NCBI GenBank assembly: GCA_003344405.1
Contig: NOWV01000252.1
Coordinates: forward strand, 1-64,000
Direction of reading: 5' to 3'
From: Trichoplax sp. H2
Lineage: Eukaryota; Placozoa; Uniplacotomia; Trichoplacea
Length of the DNA stretch: 64,000 nucleotides
Positions 10,101 through 25,100 of the stretch are shown in pieces. The notes beneath the pieces were generated by a model that saw only the letters and a list, made by a program, of their open reading frames with translations, made no database searches and had not been told where the DNA came from. Within the stretch, counting starts at the first letter, position 1, and each line of letters opens with the position of its first letter. A program made the translations under genes and the position numbers.

Positions 10101-13100
10101 CAAGCTTACCGTGTAACTAGCAGAACTAACTAACGAGATAGGTGAAAGAAGATAGCTTTTATAATGTATGAAGCACAGCAGGAGGAAATCATAAATGACT
10201 AATAAGAATATGTTACTTCTATGTTAAGACAGGGCTACGATATAATTCAGCTAGATTCAAAGCGATTTCCACAGAGTATTTTGTTAAATATAAATTATAC
10301 ATATTTAGANNNNNNNNNNNNNNNNNNNNATATCTTATCCAGAATGTATTGATAATAATTAGCCGAAGGAGTTTTTTACATGCTTTTGTTAGATAAGTGC
10401 ATAATTTGATAATATTATCTAAGAAATAATAATTATAATTTCTGGTTACGTTGATTCACCATAGATAGGCTGAGTTTTGCAATAAGATTTAGATTCATTT
10501 TTTGATTAAGAGACTAGTCATATACTTAACTTCCTAACAATAGGATAATTGTCATTATTATGAATCATAGTGTGGTTAGACGTTAAGGAGGACAATTCTG
10601 ATGTTAGATTTAATATACTAAATTTTCTTATAGTAGTCTTAATTTTCCAACTGTTAACTTTTCGGTTTGTAAAACATTCACAAATACCAGTAATATACTA
10701 GATTTCGACTGCCGGGTGGAAATATATTATTATAGGAAGAGAAATTTATTACAGAGATCTTAGATGCATAGTTTATATTTAATCTGTTGCAGGACTGTCT
10801 CATTCGATCAAATCAGTTATGTTGAGCCTTATGTATTCTGCAACTTTTCCAAACTGGAAACATTGTAAGTTATTTTATCCGTTTGATGATTTCGAAGTTA
10901 ATAGTTATGCTCTGATACGGTTTATTTAAAATGTTATCAATTGAAGCATTGCTGTTAATTTCTATGAACTGAAACATAATATTTATTAAACTTTTTCGGT
11001 GCAATGTTAACTTTAGTCTATCACTACACTAGGTCCTTAAACCAAAATCGAATAACAGTGATAAAGAAAAATACTTTTATGTGCCTATCCAACCTTTTAA
11101 ACTTGTAAGTATTGAATCAGTTTTCATTCTGACTTAGATAAAAAAATTCTTTTCTACATCTTTGTTTAAAGCTGCAGGTATATTATATTCACAGTATTTC
11201 TTGAATTCAAGTAGTAAAATTTCCATATCCTATCACGCCGTGAATATGCTTAATTTCCTAATACTATTATGGCAGGAATTAAACTTCCATAAGTTTACGC
11301 TAGATTAAAACTGTCAAATATAGTGATATACGGTACATAGTTGTGTAATACTTCGGAAGATTGGAAATTTGTCATAATTACTTGTTATTATATGAAATAG
11401 ATTAGAGAAGTAAGAAGCTTTATTTCTACTAGTGTTACAGGAAAGCTATATAAGGTTATAGTGTGTACAGCGATGTTAACTTATCGAATAGTGCGATATA
11501 TACCGATCACGAAATTCCAAATTTTAGAAAAATAAGGGTCTTATAAAATCTTATACAAAGATTAACTACACACAGCCCTACTCTAGCTGAATACTAATAC
11601 TAAAGACTTCTACAACGAACTAAGTGAATATTCTAAAGTTGCATACTTTTATACTTTTCGTAGCATTTGCAGCTACAATCCGCATGGTAACCTTGTACCT
11701 TATTTTACACATAGTTAAATTATTCTTAGTAACACTATTCTACTGCGGACTATCATTAATCCGATATGGATACGAGTACAGTATTTACGTAGACATTATT
11801 CACACCAGCCAAAGTACAATGAATTAACCATATCCTAATATATGATTTATAGTTCTATTTTTACTTATTAGTAACTCAACACTGTACTGTATATAGTCAT
11901 CTATACTCTATCATAGAGTCTATACCGCTACAGTCTATAGTTATAGCTAACAAATATTTCTTAGGATAAATATCTTCCGTACACTATACTAAACATGGCT
12001 AACACTCTACAATCACAATACTAAGTTACATTACAAATAGATACCATAAAGTAGAATAGGTAAAGTGTGGAAACTCATTATGTTGCTAGCAGAACTAATA
12101 ACGAGATTGATATAAAAGGTAGCTTTTATTGTATAGGAAGAGCACGGAATTGCTTTCAGTATAATAGAAATTGACTTATATTAAGAATAGGCTATATCTG
12201 ATCACAAAATATCTAAAATTTATAGAAAATTAGAACTTTGTTAGATCCTTATATAACGATAATCTACGTACAGCTCTACTGTTTCCGAATACAATTTCTA
12301 AAGACTTCTAGGAAAAACTAATAGAATAATCTAAGTTGATAGTTTATATGCTTTTCATATCTTTCGAAGCTATAATAATCTGCAAAGTAGTGCTCTACTG
12401 TATTTTACACTTATTCTAATTATTATTAGTAGCAGCATTGTACAACGGACCATTATTAATCCATTATGGAAACTAATACAGTATTTACTTAGATATTTTT
12501 TTACCAGTCAGAAAACGGTGAGCTAACCATATCCTAATACATGTATTACAGTTTTATTTTTACCTCTAATCTTAATATTAACTCAACACCATATTATACT
12601 GTATATTACCATTTGTGCTCTAGCATAGAATCTTCCACAACTGTCTGGTTATAAGCTTTTAAATAAGTCTTAAGATAAATATAGTAAGTTACGCTACATG
12701 TATATATGAACGTGACCGTATGCGAAGTCGGTCATTTAGAAAACTGCCCGTAAGTAAATACAAGAATCATGATATAAACCTATAGATTGAATCTCAAATA
12801 TATCAAAAGCGATATTTAAAGATCGAAAATATGTTAGTATTTGACGAAAATGCATAAATTTACTTTTACCTAAAACAATTACGGCACTTAATTCGATTTC
12901 TTATATCAAGTTCTTCACAAACAGTATCAACTTATCTTATCTACTAATCTATGGTAAATCAACTTGCTTCGATTTTTATAGATATCTACGATACAATTTA
13001 ATACATAGTATTGAAAAATATTCACTATGCCATATGGTCAAATTACAACAATTGTAAGCAATTAATTGATTATATTCCTAAACGCATACAAATTTTTATT

Positions 13101-16100
13101 ACTTGGTAACAAGCTAAATTTTTATCGTCTTTTACTAAGGCGTATAAGCGAAAATCGTTTAAAAACAATTAAAATGGAGGATTTCCAATGTTTATCAAAA
13201 TTAAATTTATTGTAAGTGCCGCTAAGTACCGGTAATGAATCGAGCTAATCATGTACGTGAGATTTCATGTTGAATATTTTATTGTACTATTTTATCCTTT
13301 AACTAGTATTTGTTTAAAGAGACCTATGTTAACGGTAAACTCGTAGGTCATTTTGTGGAAGTTCTTAATGTTTCAGCAATCTATCATCTGTGTATATGAA
13401 TATGCAGCATACTTCAGAAATTTAGCTAATTAATGAATACCCCCCGAGAATAGTTCATTCGTAGCGATGCCTTTCAAGGCTAAGCTTTTTAAAAGCTACA
13501 AGATCGCAGTTGGATTACTATAAATACAGCACAGATTATTTTGATACTATTTCAACTTATTTGCAAAAGTAATTAAAATATAAAAGAGCATTAAATCAAA
13601 AATTTTATATTATTTACCTTCAATAGATCTCTGTCTAATAACCTTATCGCATATATAGCTCCGAACACGTTTCATAAGCTGGCATCATTAGCAACTTTGT
13701 AAGTAAGATTCTATTGTACTATAATTGCAGATGAAAACATAACGATCTATTTTTTCTATTTTGAATGATAAGGAGGTATGGAGTTGACTGTATATTTTTC
13801 GATGAGATTGTTTAGCTACTGTTACAAAACAGCTTTGCAACAAGATAGTATAATGCACGATCAATCAGTCGATTCCCTGAACCACGTATCAGGGAGCAGT
13901 ACCTACTCTTTCAGGAACATTTTTCCTATACTAGCAGACTACAAAAAGACTTAGACGCCTCGTATCTTACGTTAAACACTAATCATAAGAACTAACTTTA
14001 TCATACGATTTATCACATTTATATACTCTTTTACAATAGCAAAGACATCCTTGTTAGTAATATCAACGCTGAAACCTGATAATGAATAACAAGCTGATTT
14101 TATCTACTGCTACCTAATGAAAGCGACAGTATTTACGAACATAGACATCGAATGACAAATACAAAATTGTCGGATTACAATATGTTCTATCACGGAACAT
14201 TTCTATGATAATCTACAATCTGCCATAAGTAAATTACAATCACAGTGATTTGAGTTATAAGAAGATTATTCTCGATTCCCTAATTAAACTATTAATTTTA
14301 GTAGGCTGTATATGTTAATATATATCACCATAAAAGCTAGTGCTATATTTAAATATCACATATCTAAATTAGTAACTCTTCATATAAGGGTAAATCAACA
14401 AAATTATCCTAACGTAGATATTTCTACTATAATCTCGATATTACAGTGTATATTACAGTGTATAACACGGTAATAGCTACATACTAAATATAAATGAGTA
14501 TAAGTACAATTACCTATTAAATGGTAATAGTGCGAATAGGTGAACTATCGTATAGTATACGATGTGAAATTTGATAAAAGAATTTTCCTTAAATATTTTA
14601 ATGTGTATATCATTAATATTATAGTTCCGCAGTATATTAGTACTGTACGTTCTATGATACCTTATTAGGAAAGGAAATAATGTACTGTCGGAATACCTAA
14701 CTTAAAATTAGTAGAGATTTCTGCCAAATTTTACTCTTACATAGCACACTAGTACACCTACATGGATATTTTATACGTGTTTTTCTTTTTCGACTTGAAA
14801 GATATGGCAGAATAAAGGTCTTTGTNNNNNNNNNNNNNNNNNNNNAGTAGGCTGTATATGTTAATATATATCACCATAAAAGCTAGTGCTATATTTAAAT
14901 ATCACATATCTAAATTAAAAACTCTTCATATAACGGTAAATCAACAAAATTATCCTAACGTAGATGTTTCTACTATAATCTCGATATTGCAGTGTATATT
15001 ACAGTGTATAACACGGTAATAGCTACATACTAAATATAAATGAGTATAAGTACAATTACCTATTAAATGGTAATAGTGCGAATAGGTGAACTATCGTATA
15101 GTATACGATGTGGAATTTGATAAAGGAATTTTACTGTAAGTTCTATGATACCTTATTAGGAAAGGAAATAATATACTGTCGGAATACCTAACTTAAAATT
15201 AGTAGAGACTTCTGCCAAATTTTACTCTCACATAGCACACTAGTACACCTACATGGATATTTTATACGTGTTTTTCTTTTTTGACTTGAAAGATATGGCA
15301 GAATAAAGGTCTTTGTCCCGATATTTAAAATCAATATTCTATGTTTCTTATGAGCAACATTTATTAATTAACATCTTGAAATTTACACTCCACGATTAGC
15401 TAGTGTGATTTCATACACCGATATATAAATAAACTAATTTAATGGTACAGTGTTGCCTGAATGGCTGTAGCAAGGGTAAATAAGAGAGAAAGATAGCAAT
15501 ATTTAACATTAAAATTTTATTGTGATTTTAGTATATGTTATTATTTTTATTTTAAGACGCTTATCAAGTAATGCTCTCAGAAATTTGAAGTCGAACGTTT
15601 TCGGAGACGGATGCGGCATAAAATACCTGTAAGTGGCGCGATAGTACGCTATTCTAGCAATTCAGAAATATCTTTATGGTTAAATTCATATAAACAATCT
15701 CAGTTTTATCGATTAGATTTCATTAAAATTTCAATAGGATGGAAAAAATAAGTAGAATTAGCATAATTTTTTGGATTGACAAAGTAATTAGAGCAGCCGG
15801 TAAATTTATAAATTGAAACTTTACTTTAGATGACATGGTAGTCTGTTTTATCCAGTATGACTGGGGATTCGTTAAATATACTTTTTATCAGCGATATGCT
15901 GTAACGGAAACAATTTTACTATTTTCCTTCAATTCCATTAGAAGTGTATAGCAACTTATGATATCTCATAGCTATACGGTTTATCACGTTTGGTCGAATT
16001 TGGTAATTCGTAGAAACAGCGTAGAAAATCACAATATTTAATTGAATATCTAATAACTATGCAAAGCTACATATGTTATAACAATTACTTCGCCTGCATT

Positions 16101-19100
16101 GACTTTTAAATCAAATACTCTAGAGATAGAAAATAAAACAACACCGCATACGGGTACTTTACGGAAATACTTTCCTAAAAACCAAGTCTAAGTTACCTTG
16201 TCACTAATTCATAGGCATATATCGAACAATCGATTGCAAGAGATTGATTCGTCGTCATTTTGCAGCTTAGGAAAACTTCAACTTCTGTAAGTACCTTTCA
16301 GTATCACTTTAGCGCTTATAATTTATAATTTATCCTTTATTGTGCACCTGCAAATATCAAAGTACTAGTTAACCAGATAACATCAGTCAGTACTTGTAAA
16401 ATAAGTTAGTATTGTGATTGTAGACTATTAGCCATGTTTAGTACGATATACGGTAGTGTCTTTTCTATATTTATCTTATGATATACTTAGTAGCCCATAA
16501 TTATAGACTGTAAGAACAGACTCTATGCTAGAATACAGATGATTATATACAGTAAGGTGTTTAGCTACTAATAAGGTTAGAGGTAGAGGTAGAAATAGAA
16601 TTGTAATTCATATATTAGGAAATGCTTCGTTCATCGTACTTTGAGTGGTAAGAATAATGTCTATGAAAATGCTGTAATCATTTCTATATTGGATGAATGA
16701 TGGATCGCTGTAAAATATTGTGACTAGTATTAAGCTGAATATACGTAGAATATGGTAGAATGCTTCTATGCTGATTGTAGCTGCGAAGACTACAGAGAGC
16801 ATAAATGCATAAGACATTAGATTATCTGATTGTTCTTTCTAAAAGTCTTTTAGAGTAGTTGTACTCGGCTAGAGTATGGCTGTGTGTAGCTAGTCTTTGT
16901 ATTAGATCTAATAAAGTTCTAATATTCTACAACTTTGGAATTTTCAAGATCGGATTTTATCACAATACTACTAATATATGGTATAGCTAATTTGAATTAT
17001 AGATTATCGGCTATTTTTAGCATTACGTTTCTTACAGATTATAATTCTTAAAGAATTACAATGATTTGCTAGAATGTCGTTGATTACAATCAGTGTCGCT
17101 GTGAGTTACCATAAATAGTGATGATAAGTAAACAAGTGTAGCTCATATTTTTGGTTAAGAAATTTTCAGTTCTATAGCCAGAAAATAGTATATTTGCATA
17201 AATGCCGTGGCTATTCTGCTAGAAATTGAAGAGATCTGCCGAAATGCGTACATATAATACTGCCAATAGTTGATGAACTCGTAAAATACGAGTATTATCC
17301 AGTAGTGCCTAACAAGTTGCAAAGATTAAGAAACGTACTGAAGCAGGAGATAGCAATTGTTTCTAAAATTTTTCTAGTTGCATCATGTTAGAGCTGAAGG
17401 AGGATGCGTAATGCTTCTCCGTATAGGCAATAAATAAATTTTTAATTTTATATAAACTTTGGAAATTAGCGCCAGTTTTATAATTTGTTAACCTAAAATG
17501 TTTCATTTTAGGGTTTTATCAGGAAATCACATTACCAATCTTACTAGAGGATCTATAAGCTGCCTTAAGACACTAAGCACTTTGTAAGCTAAAAATTCAG
17601 TAAGATATCAAAACATTTATTCCTTATATTATGTTACTTCATTAGTCAAACAACAGTATATTAAAATTCATAATTGACAGCAACATCACCAGGATATTTA
17701 TGATAAGAAAATTTATGTCTGCTGTAGTCTGAAACTAATATTATCAATAGCATTAATCGTGCACATAGTCATGTTTAAAGTCTCTTCTTCTAAATCAGAG
17801 GCCACAATATCTCACAAGATACCTCTAATTTGTGTATAAGGTGCTATCTGTCATTGCACCTATTCTAGTTTTCCTTAAATTCATTCGTTAAAGGCAAAAC
17901 GTACTGAACAACTTTAGTAATTTCACTAACGTTTCTTAAATTGATACTATAGCTAGATTAGGATAGCATGCGCATTTTGCTTAACAGCTAACAGGAAGAC
18001 TCATCTCGTTAACTGTAGCACACAAGTGGATTGCACAGCATACTATTCCGGAGAAATTTGCAATAGCTATCATCTACTTACAGTTGTATAGTATTACCTG
18101 TAGCTGCGTGTTATCGTAGCCGATATGTTATGACATCCTAGATCGATCGGAGTAGCTACAGTACTCCTTTTCCGTCAAATACTTAAAGAAGTTTTCTAAA
18201 TTTTTATGAATTTTTCAGCCTAGAGTCTATCCATCACCTATTAAATCTTTTGGTAATTTAGTTCGACCATCTTTAATTCGATTATCACTACGACGTATTG
18301 AATTTTTACAGATATTTAAGGAAAAATGATATAGAAGATATTGAAGCAAGAGCTTTTTGTGGCGCAACCAATTTACAAGCATTGTAAGTTACATTTAAAT
18401 AATAACATTAATGACTCAAAAGATTGTTAATATTAGTACGTCAAATTCTTTGAAAAATAATTTATTTCTGAGGAAATTAGACATCTCGACCGGAATCTTC
18501 TCACTAAAATTGATAAATATTCTTTTCATTGTCTCCCGAAAACTGATCGCCTGTAAGCTTCATTTGCACCGATCTTCAGCCTGTTTGATACTATTTAATT
18601 CTGTTAGCATTTGAAATGTTACAGTATAATGATTATATCTAAAATAGAATTAATCAAATTTAGATAATGATAGAGAATGAATTCTATGTATTATTCTCAA
18701 CATAATTTAAACAGTATCCATAATTTTATGTTTTGATACTTTCGTGTATGATGACTTAAAATTATCTATTTCGGCAATCTTTATTCAAAAATTTAATACG
18801 AAAGTATCTTTTATAAAGCGATTTAATATAAAATAACGTTCTGAAAGTTCCATTGATATTTATGGTCGTAATTTAATTCTACTAGTAACCACTAAATTAA
18901 AGGATAAATTAAGTGTAGAGAAGGAGAATTTTCTAGTGTAACCTTTACTATCTTTCCTATAAGAAACCAAATTAAAAAATCTATAATATCTCGTACACAG
19001 GATTTTAAGCCAGAACTTAATCAAAGAAATAGCGCCATCGGCATTTTGCGACATGCCTTCACTTTCCCTTCTGTAAGTGAAAATAATAGACTCTAGACTT

Positions 19101-22100
19101 TGCTATTTTTACTAAAAATTGCTAATTGCAATGAAAGCAAGCCAGTCAAGTTAGCGTTGTGAGCTTCAAAATTAAGGTTACTTCATAAATGTGAAGTCGC
19201 TAAATACAAAAGTAGTAAAATTGATTAACCTTAACATTATGAAAGATTTTGGGGTTAATAAATTTGCTTAGAGAAATCCCTGACTTGGCACTACACTGTT
19301 AATTGATAAGTTTATAAGGCTTTCCAAAGTTACGAATGTTACTTACAAATTATTGGTATTTCTTGCTAACGCTCCATTGGACTATAGAGATTTGGACTCT
19401 AACAAGTTCAGGAAGATTAACAGAAATGGATTAAATTGTTTAAATAACCTTCAAAAATTGTAAGATAAACTTCATAAATTAATACGAGTATAAAAATTAA
19501 TTTAATACTTAGGGTATGTTTCGAAAATTTTACTAGAAAGATGCACCTAATTAAAAATCGATTCAGTAGTAACCGTCACTTTTTAATTTTCATACAGTAA
19601 ATCATCAACCAAATAAATGTTAGGTGTTCAAGATCCATTCTTTACGTAATATCTTTGCGTCATAACTATTCAAATTCCACATTTACATTTAGATACTTTA
19701 TTATTAGTTAGAAACCAATTCAATGGTATCTTATGAAGACTGATGTCATATTGTAACTAAATTTGCTATTGTTACTGTTTATACTGTAGACAGTTATGAA
19801 TTATGAATGCTTACTGTGCATTAACACTGCGGATGTACTTGGCACCTCTTTATTAGGGTAGTGTCACAAACCAGCTTCGTGACAAGGATAACGTAAAATA
19901 AATTTCTAAATTACTGTAGTCTCCGGGATTCAGTATCCCTATTCACAAGAATTTAGACGCCTTTGATTCGTTAAACTCAACTAGACAATTGAGAACTACT
20001 TTATTCAACAATCTGATGGGTTTATATACCCTTCTACAGCAGCTAACAATCATGAGTCATCTTATAAAAATACTTAGGTGAGAACATCTACTAAACAATT
20101 TTTCACAGTCAGACTACAATATGTCCATTCACAGAATCATTTCAGTACACATTACAGCACAGCATTAAATTTACTGTAACACATTTATAATTAGAGTAAT
20201 TCCTATTTTAAGTAACTAGTTGTAATATATTATCACTATATTATATTAACCAAATTTAGATAGCTATTTCTTCACGGTAGTTCGTACCGTGACAGGTAGA
20301 CAATAGCCGAAATACGTACGCTAATTCCCTATTAAGCAAATTTATAATAAAATTTCCTTGTTGGAAATTACATATTTTATTCGCTCTCATTTAATGCAAA
20401 ATCCGAAAATGCTAAAAGATAGTAGCAGCTACACGTGCTCAGTTTAAATGATTACGGAAATTTTGTTGGAGAACAAGTCTCCTTAATTTACAGCATATAA
20501 TTGTACTGAACACTTACCTAAACCAACTTTTATTGAATGATTAAAGAAATTTAAGTCATAACGCCATCCAAGACATAGAAAATAATTCGTTTTGTGAAAC
20601 CATGAGCCTAACTGCATTGTAAGTATGAGATTCTTTGCTATGGTTAATTTCACTTATTTTACAAAATGCTAACCTAAACTACTTTTAAAGTTACTTGCTA
20701 TAAAATTACTTTTATACTCTAAACGTAACATACAGTATTTGTCTATAGATAGTTTTACCTGGAATTTACTGATCATATTTTACTAATGAATTTATATGTT
20801 CGGATACTTGCATAAATTACAGCTTAGTTTCTATATCCCTGTTTATATAATCATTATCTAACTAGCTAAAGCATAGATAACCTAGAGCCCATAAGCCAAT
20901 AAATTTGAATCGCATGGTCGGCCTAGATAGTTCTAGTTCCTCGTTTTAAATTTCGGTTATAACACCGAAATAGTAAAGTAACAATATGCATTAATTCGTT
21001 CATTAATTCGTTCATTAATTTTCATTGCTGATACTAATATGTTGATTAATAGAGATCTTACCGGAAATCTACTGACTAAGATTACTAATAAAACTTTTGC
21101 ATGCCTAGGCAAACTCTTTAAGCTGTAAGCAAACATTAGCCTTGTCTTTTAACATGCTGGTCAATTTTTTAGTATCCAGACAATTTTATTAACGCCTATG
21201 GTAGAAATAAAAACTTATCATATTACACGATACTTACAGTAAACCTATGACTACATACAGTGGAAAACCTTTCTAAATATAGTTTCTGTATATCATATTT
21301 TCACTTCTTAGCCAACTCAGCTATAATAACATGCAAGATATTGCTCCTCGTTCATTTTGTACGCTATTGAAGCTAAAACGTTTGTAAGTTATAATCTAGA
21401 ATACTTAATAAATAACTTTGGACTTTGATACCGCACTACCGAATCTACAAATATGCAATACTCCTAGAAATGAGGCACCTGTATCAATGAAAAATACCAG
21501 AGTAAACGTCAATATACTCTTGTCTATTTTTTTAGATATCTAGATCAAAACAAACTGCAAAATATATCAGAATCGATGCTTAGTTGTTTAAAAAAATTGC
21601 TGACTCTGTAAGTCCTTCATATCATTTTGATACCTTATAAATAAATTTACAATAGCCGTATGAAATGTATAATTTGGGCAAACTTCTACTTTCAAGCAAA
21701 GTCAAAATTAGTATTTGCCTGCCTGCAATACGGTGCAGAAATTAATGCATGCTAGCAAATATAATCTGGTCATAGTAGCTCGTTCTAATGTAGCTGTAAA
21801 GCTGTTAAGAAAAATACAGTTTTAACTTAGATAAACCACAAAACCTATTGTACTGTTATGAACTTTTGCCTACCTATATAGCTATTTGACTAATTTAAAT
21901 CCAAGCAGTAGTCGCTTTACTTAATTGCATTAGCAAAAATAACCACGGCATTTAGCTCTCTACGAATATCACCTTTAGAGATTGCTACAAGTTATTAATT
22001 ATGTAAATATAAATCATGTTAGAAATCTGAATCTAAACGAAATAAACAACATCATGGTCGGTGCATTTGAGGATCTTGTTATTTTACAAGAGCTGTAAGT

Positions 22101-25100
22101 TATTAAATTGGCAGAATAGTGGATTTTTTTACAGCAGTCAGTATGATGCTTTTATATAACGATGTATTTTAAGAATAGTATCAATTGCGTCCAGTCGCTA
22201 ATGAAGTAGAGTTTTCTGTAGTTTATCATTATATTGATATGTTGACAGGATTTAAAAGAGATTATATACCATAATGATATTATGCGACTCTCCACTAATT
22301 AATTCTCAAGTAATGCATATATTTATAGTTAATAGCTGATCCACGCATAATTTATTTCCTCTAGTCACTTGAGTTCAAACAGTATCAGCAACATTTCGGA
22401 TAATGTGTTTCAGAATCTGCGAAATTTGCGAGAACTGTATGTATAAAGAACCAGAAATGTAAAATATGACTAGAATATACATAATATGTGTACACTTATA
22501 TCATTCATAAAATTTTATTAAACTGCACGTCATTTTTTAATTTAACACGTTTATCTTGGCGTCATGTATTTACAAGCAACGAGAAAGTTTAAAATTACTG
22601 CTGTGAAATTTCTTGCGAAACCTTCGATCTTATTTTAAAAACTTACTATTAAGCTAGTAGTTGAAACAACAATACCAACTTTGTATATCGAATCTGTTTC
22701 CTAAAACACGCCTTTCTTATGTAACTTTAGGAGACTGGTCGATAATCTAATATTTGATTTAAGTTTATTCTACAATTTAACTTCTATACAGTTGCTGTAA
22801 GTTTTCAATCTATTATAAAATTTTAACTATATTACTGCATACTTTTAGTGATGCATACTATGCATGATTATTTTATAAGTAATATCTGATATAATTAGGT
22901 TGCTAATATTAGAAAGTGTTGATTTCTTATACTTATTGGTTGATGATACTTACCAATTACAGTCGAACATCTAAGCAAAATAAGGTGTACGTTAAACATA
23001 ACGTCATACTCTATAATTCAGGCGGTGCCCAAAATCTTATGTAATTAGATTGTAATACAAGAGTATTTACATCTTAGGTAAAAGGATTCATACAGTAAAA
23101 TATTTTGATCATATCATCTATTTGAGTAAGTTAGCGAATCAGATTTAAATATTATTGTAGATGAATTTATTACTGTTATAGATTAAGCTAAAATGGGATA
23201 TTTAAGGAGTATGATAGAAACCTGTTTCATGCCAGTTTAGAATACCTCATTTCAGATTCTTGTCTCTACAGTATTTTAGAACATCGTAATGAAGATCACT
23301 TTTAACTTTATCTTGACTTGGACAACTTTTTTAGAGACAATTAAATTATTTCCTGTTAGATAGATTAGTTAGATACTTTTTATTACAATTTCTATAAAAT
23401 CTACATTAAAGAATTGAATACTAAGCTCTTCCGCCTTCGTAAAACAAAATTTTAAGTAAGTGTAATTCAATCACATTAATTAATCTGTTAGAAAACTAGA
23501 CGAGAATATCATCAGCTCTATTGGAAGTCAAGATTTTGAGAAAATGAAGGATTTGCATACCTTGTAGGGATATCTTATCATTTCGCTTATATAAAGTCAA
23601 TTATATTATTTCTGTTATTCAATCTTTTTTTTTAAACGCTAATTATAAATGTAAATGTTCACCTTCTCATGAAATCTCAGATGGATGATTAACTAAATTA
23701 CGACTAAATTCTGGGTGAAACACTTTAGTAAAACAATACAAATTCTAGTAATTCTTCTACTTTAGCGTATAATCGCTATATTTGTATGTGTACGTAAATC
23801 ATATTTCAAACTACAGCTGCACTCGGCAGACGATTAATATTCGTTTCTAAACAATAAAGCGGTAATATAAGATTTTAGTTTAAGGCTTAGCAGTAGTTAT
23901 CAGATAGGATAATAAGATGTTCTCTTGGTAAGTCTATAGCACCAACAGTTAGTTAAAAAATTAATAGGCTTCGTAGATAGAAATGTCAATATTTTTATCA
24001 GGCCTTACGATTCTTAATTAGGAGCAAGTGGAACAGATAGAAATACATACTGATATCTCACTAGGAACTATCCTAATTTAAAGCTAGCATAGTTTTCTTA
24101 ACTAATAACCTATTCCATCAAACAATAATCTTATAATCAAGATGTGCCTTAAATCTCAATTTTAGATCTTTAGAAAGTAATCAGATATCCACAATTAGCC
24201 CATTCGCCTTTACCAAACTAGCAAAACTTGCTACACTGTAAGTACTCTCAATAGTATATTTTCTTAAATTCTTCTACACTTGGAATAGTAGTTCAAACAA
24301 CAAAGAATCATTAACATTGCTATTAACTACCATCTGATTTGTAAAAAATCGACCACATTAGATACGTTAGATTCATTAAAGGACAATATTGCGCAAATAT
24401 GTACCAGTATATACGATAGTAATGGATGAAATGAGTAGTCAAATATTTGTATTAATTTGTCAGCTAGAAATCATGTAAAGACTAAAGCGTATTTTATATA
24501 AAGTAATAATCAATTATTGTCTAACAATACTAAGGAAATTAGCAGGAAATCACTTATCCAGGTTCAATGGCTTAATATTTTCGGCAAATGTTACACTAAG
24601 CGTTTTGTAAGTAAATTTTATCTCTTTGAAAAACACAAAAATAGATAACTTAAGGTTTATATATTGCTCCTAATTTATGAAATCCATTATTTTCCTGCAT
24701 TAAGCTTAATTTGTATCAGTTAATTAATACTAAATATTATTAAACTTACGGCCTCTACGCTTCTCTGATCGTTATATTTAGCACTAGATCTAGTATTTCC
24801 TTATTCACAAATACATTGGAATGTCATAGTTACAAACCGAAATTTATAACGAAAATATTAAACTTTACGAGCCTGATATCAGCCCCATTTTGTTCATTAT
24901 TTATCTATAGTACGACTCTAAATAGCAATAACATTCTTATATTCAGGAAATTACAGCGAATAATACGTCTCTCTTTAGACAAAATTGAACTTAAACGCTG
25001 TTGATAAATCGACTGTATTTATAGTAAATCTAAGTAAACATTAATTTTTGATACAGAGGTATGCCATTCTCTATTAAAATTACGTAAAATATCATGGATA

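Noticed and set aside
12686-12751. Possible degenerate LRR exon ending CTGCCC before GTAAGT
   Set aside because: No frame gives both an acceptor and a phase 2 exit; the fitting frame is closed upstream by stops. It could be a dead exon disrupted by the family B insertion.
23338-23455. Candidate LRR exon before GTAAGT at 23456
   Set aside because: Stops in the phase-2 frame after each possible acceptor.
23890-23936. GTAAGT after TCTCTTG suggesting another LRR exon
   Set aside because: The required frame contains TAG or TAA soon after every acceptor.
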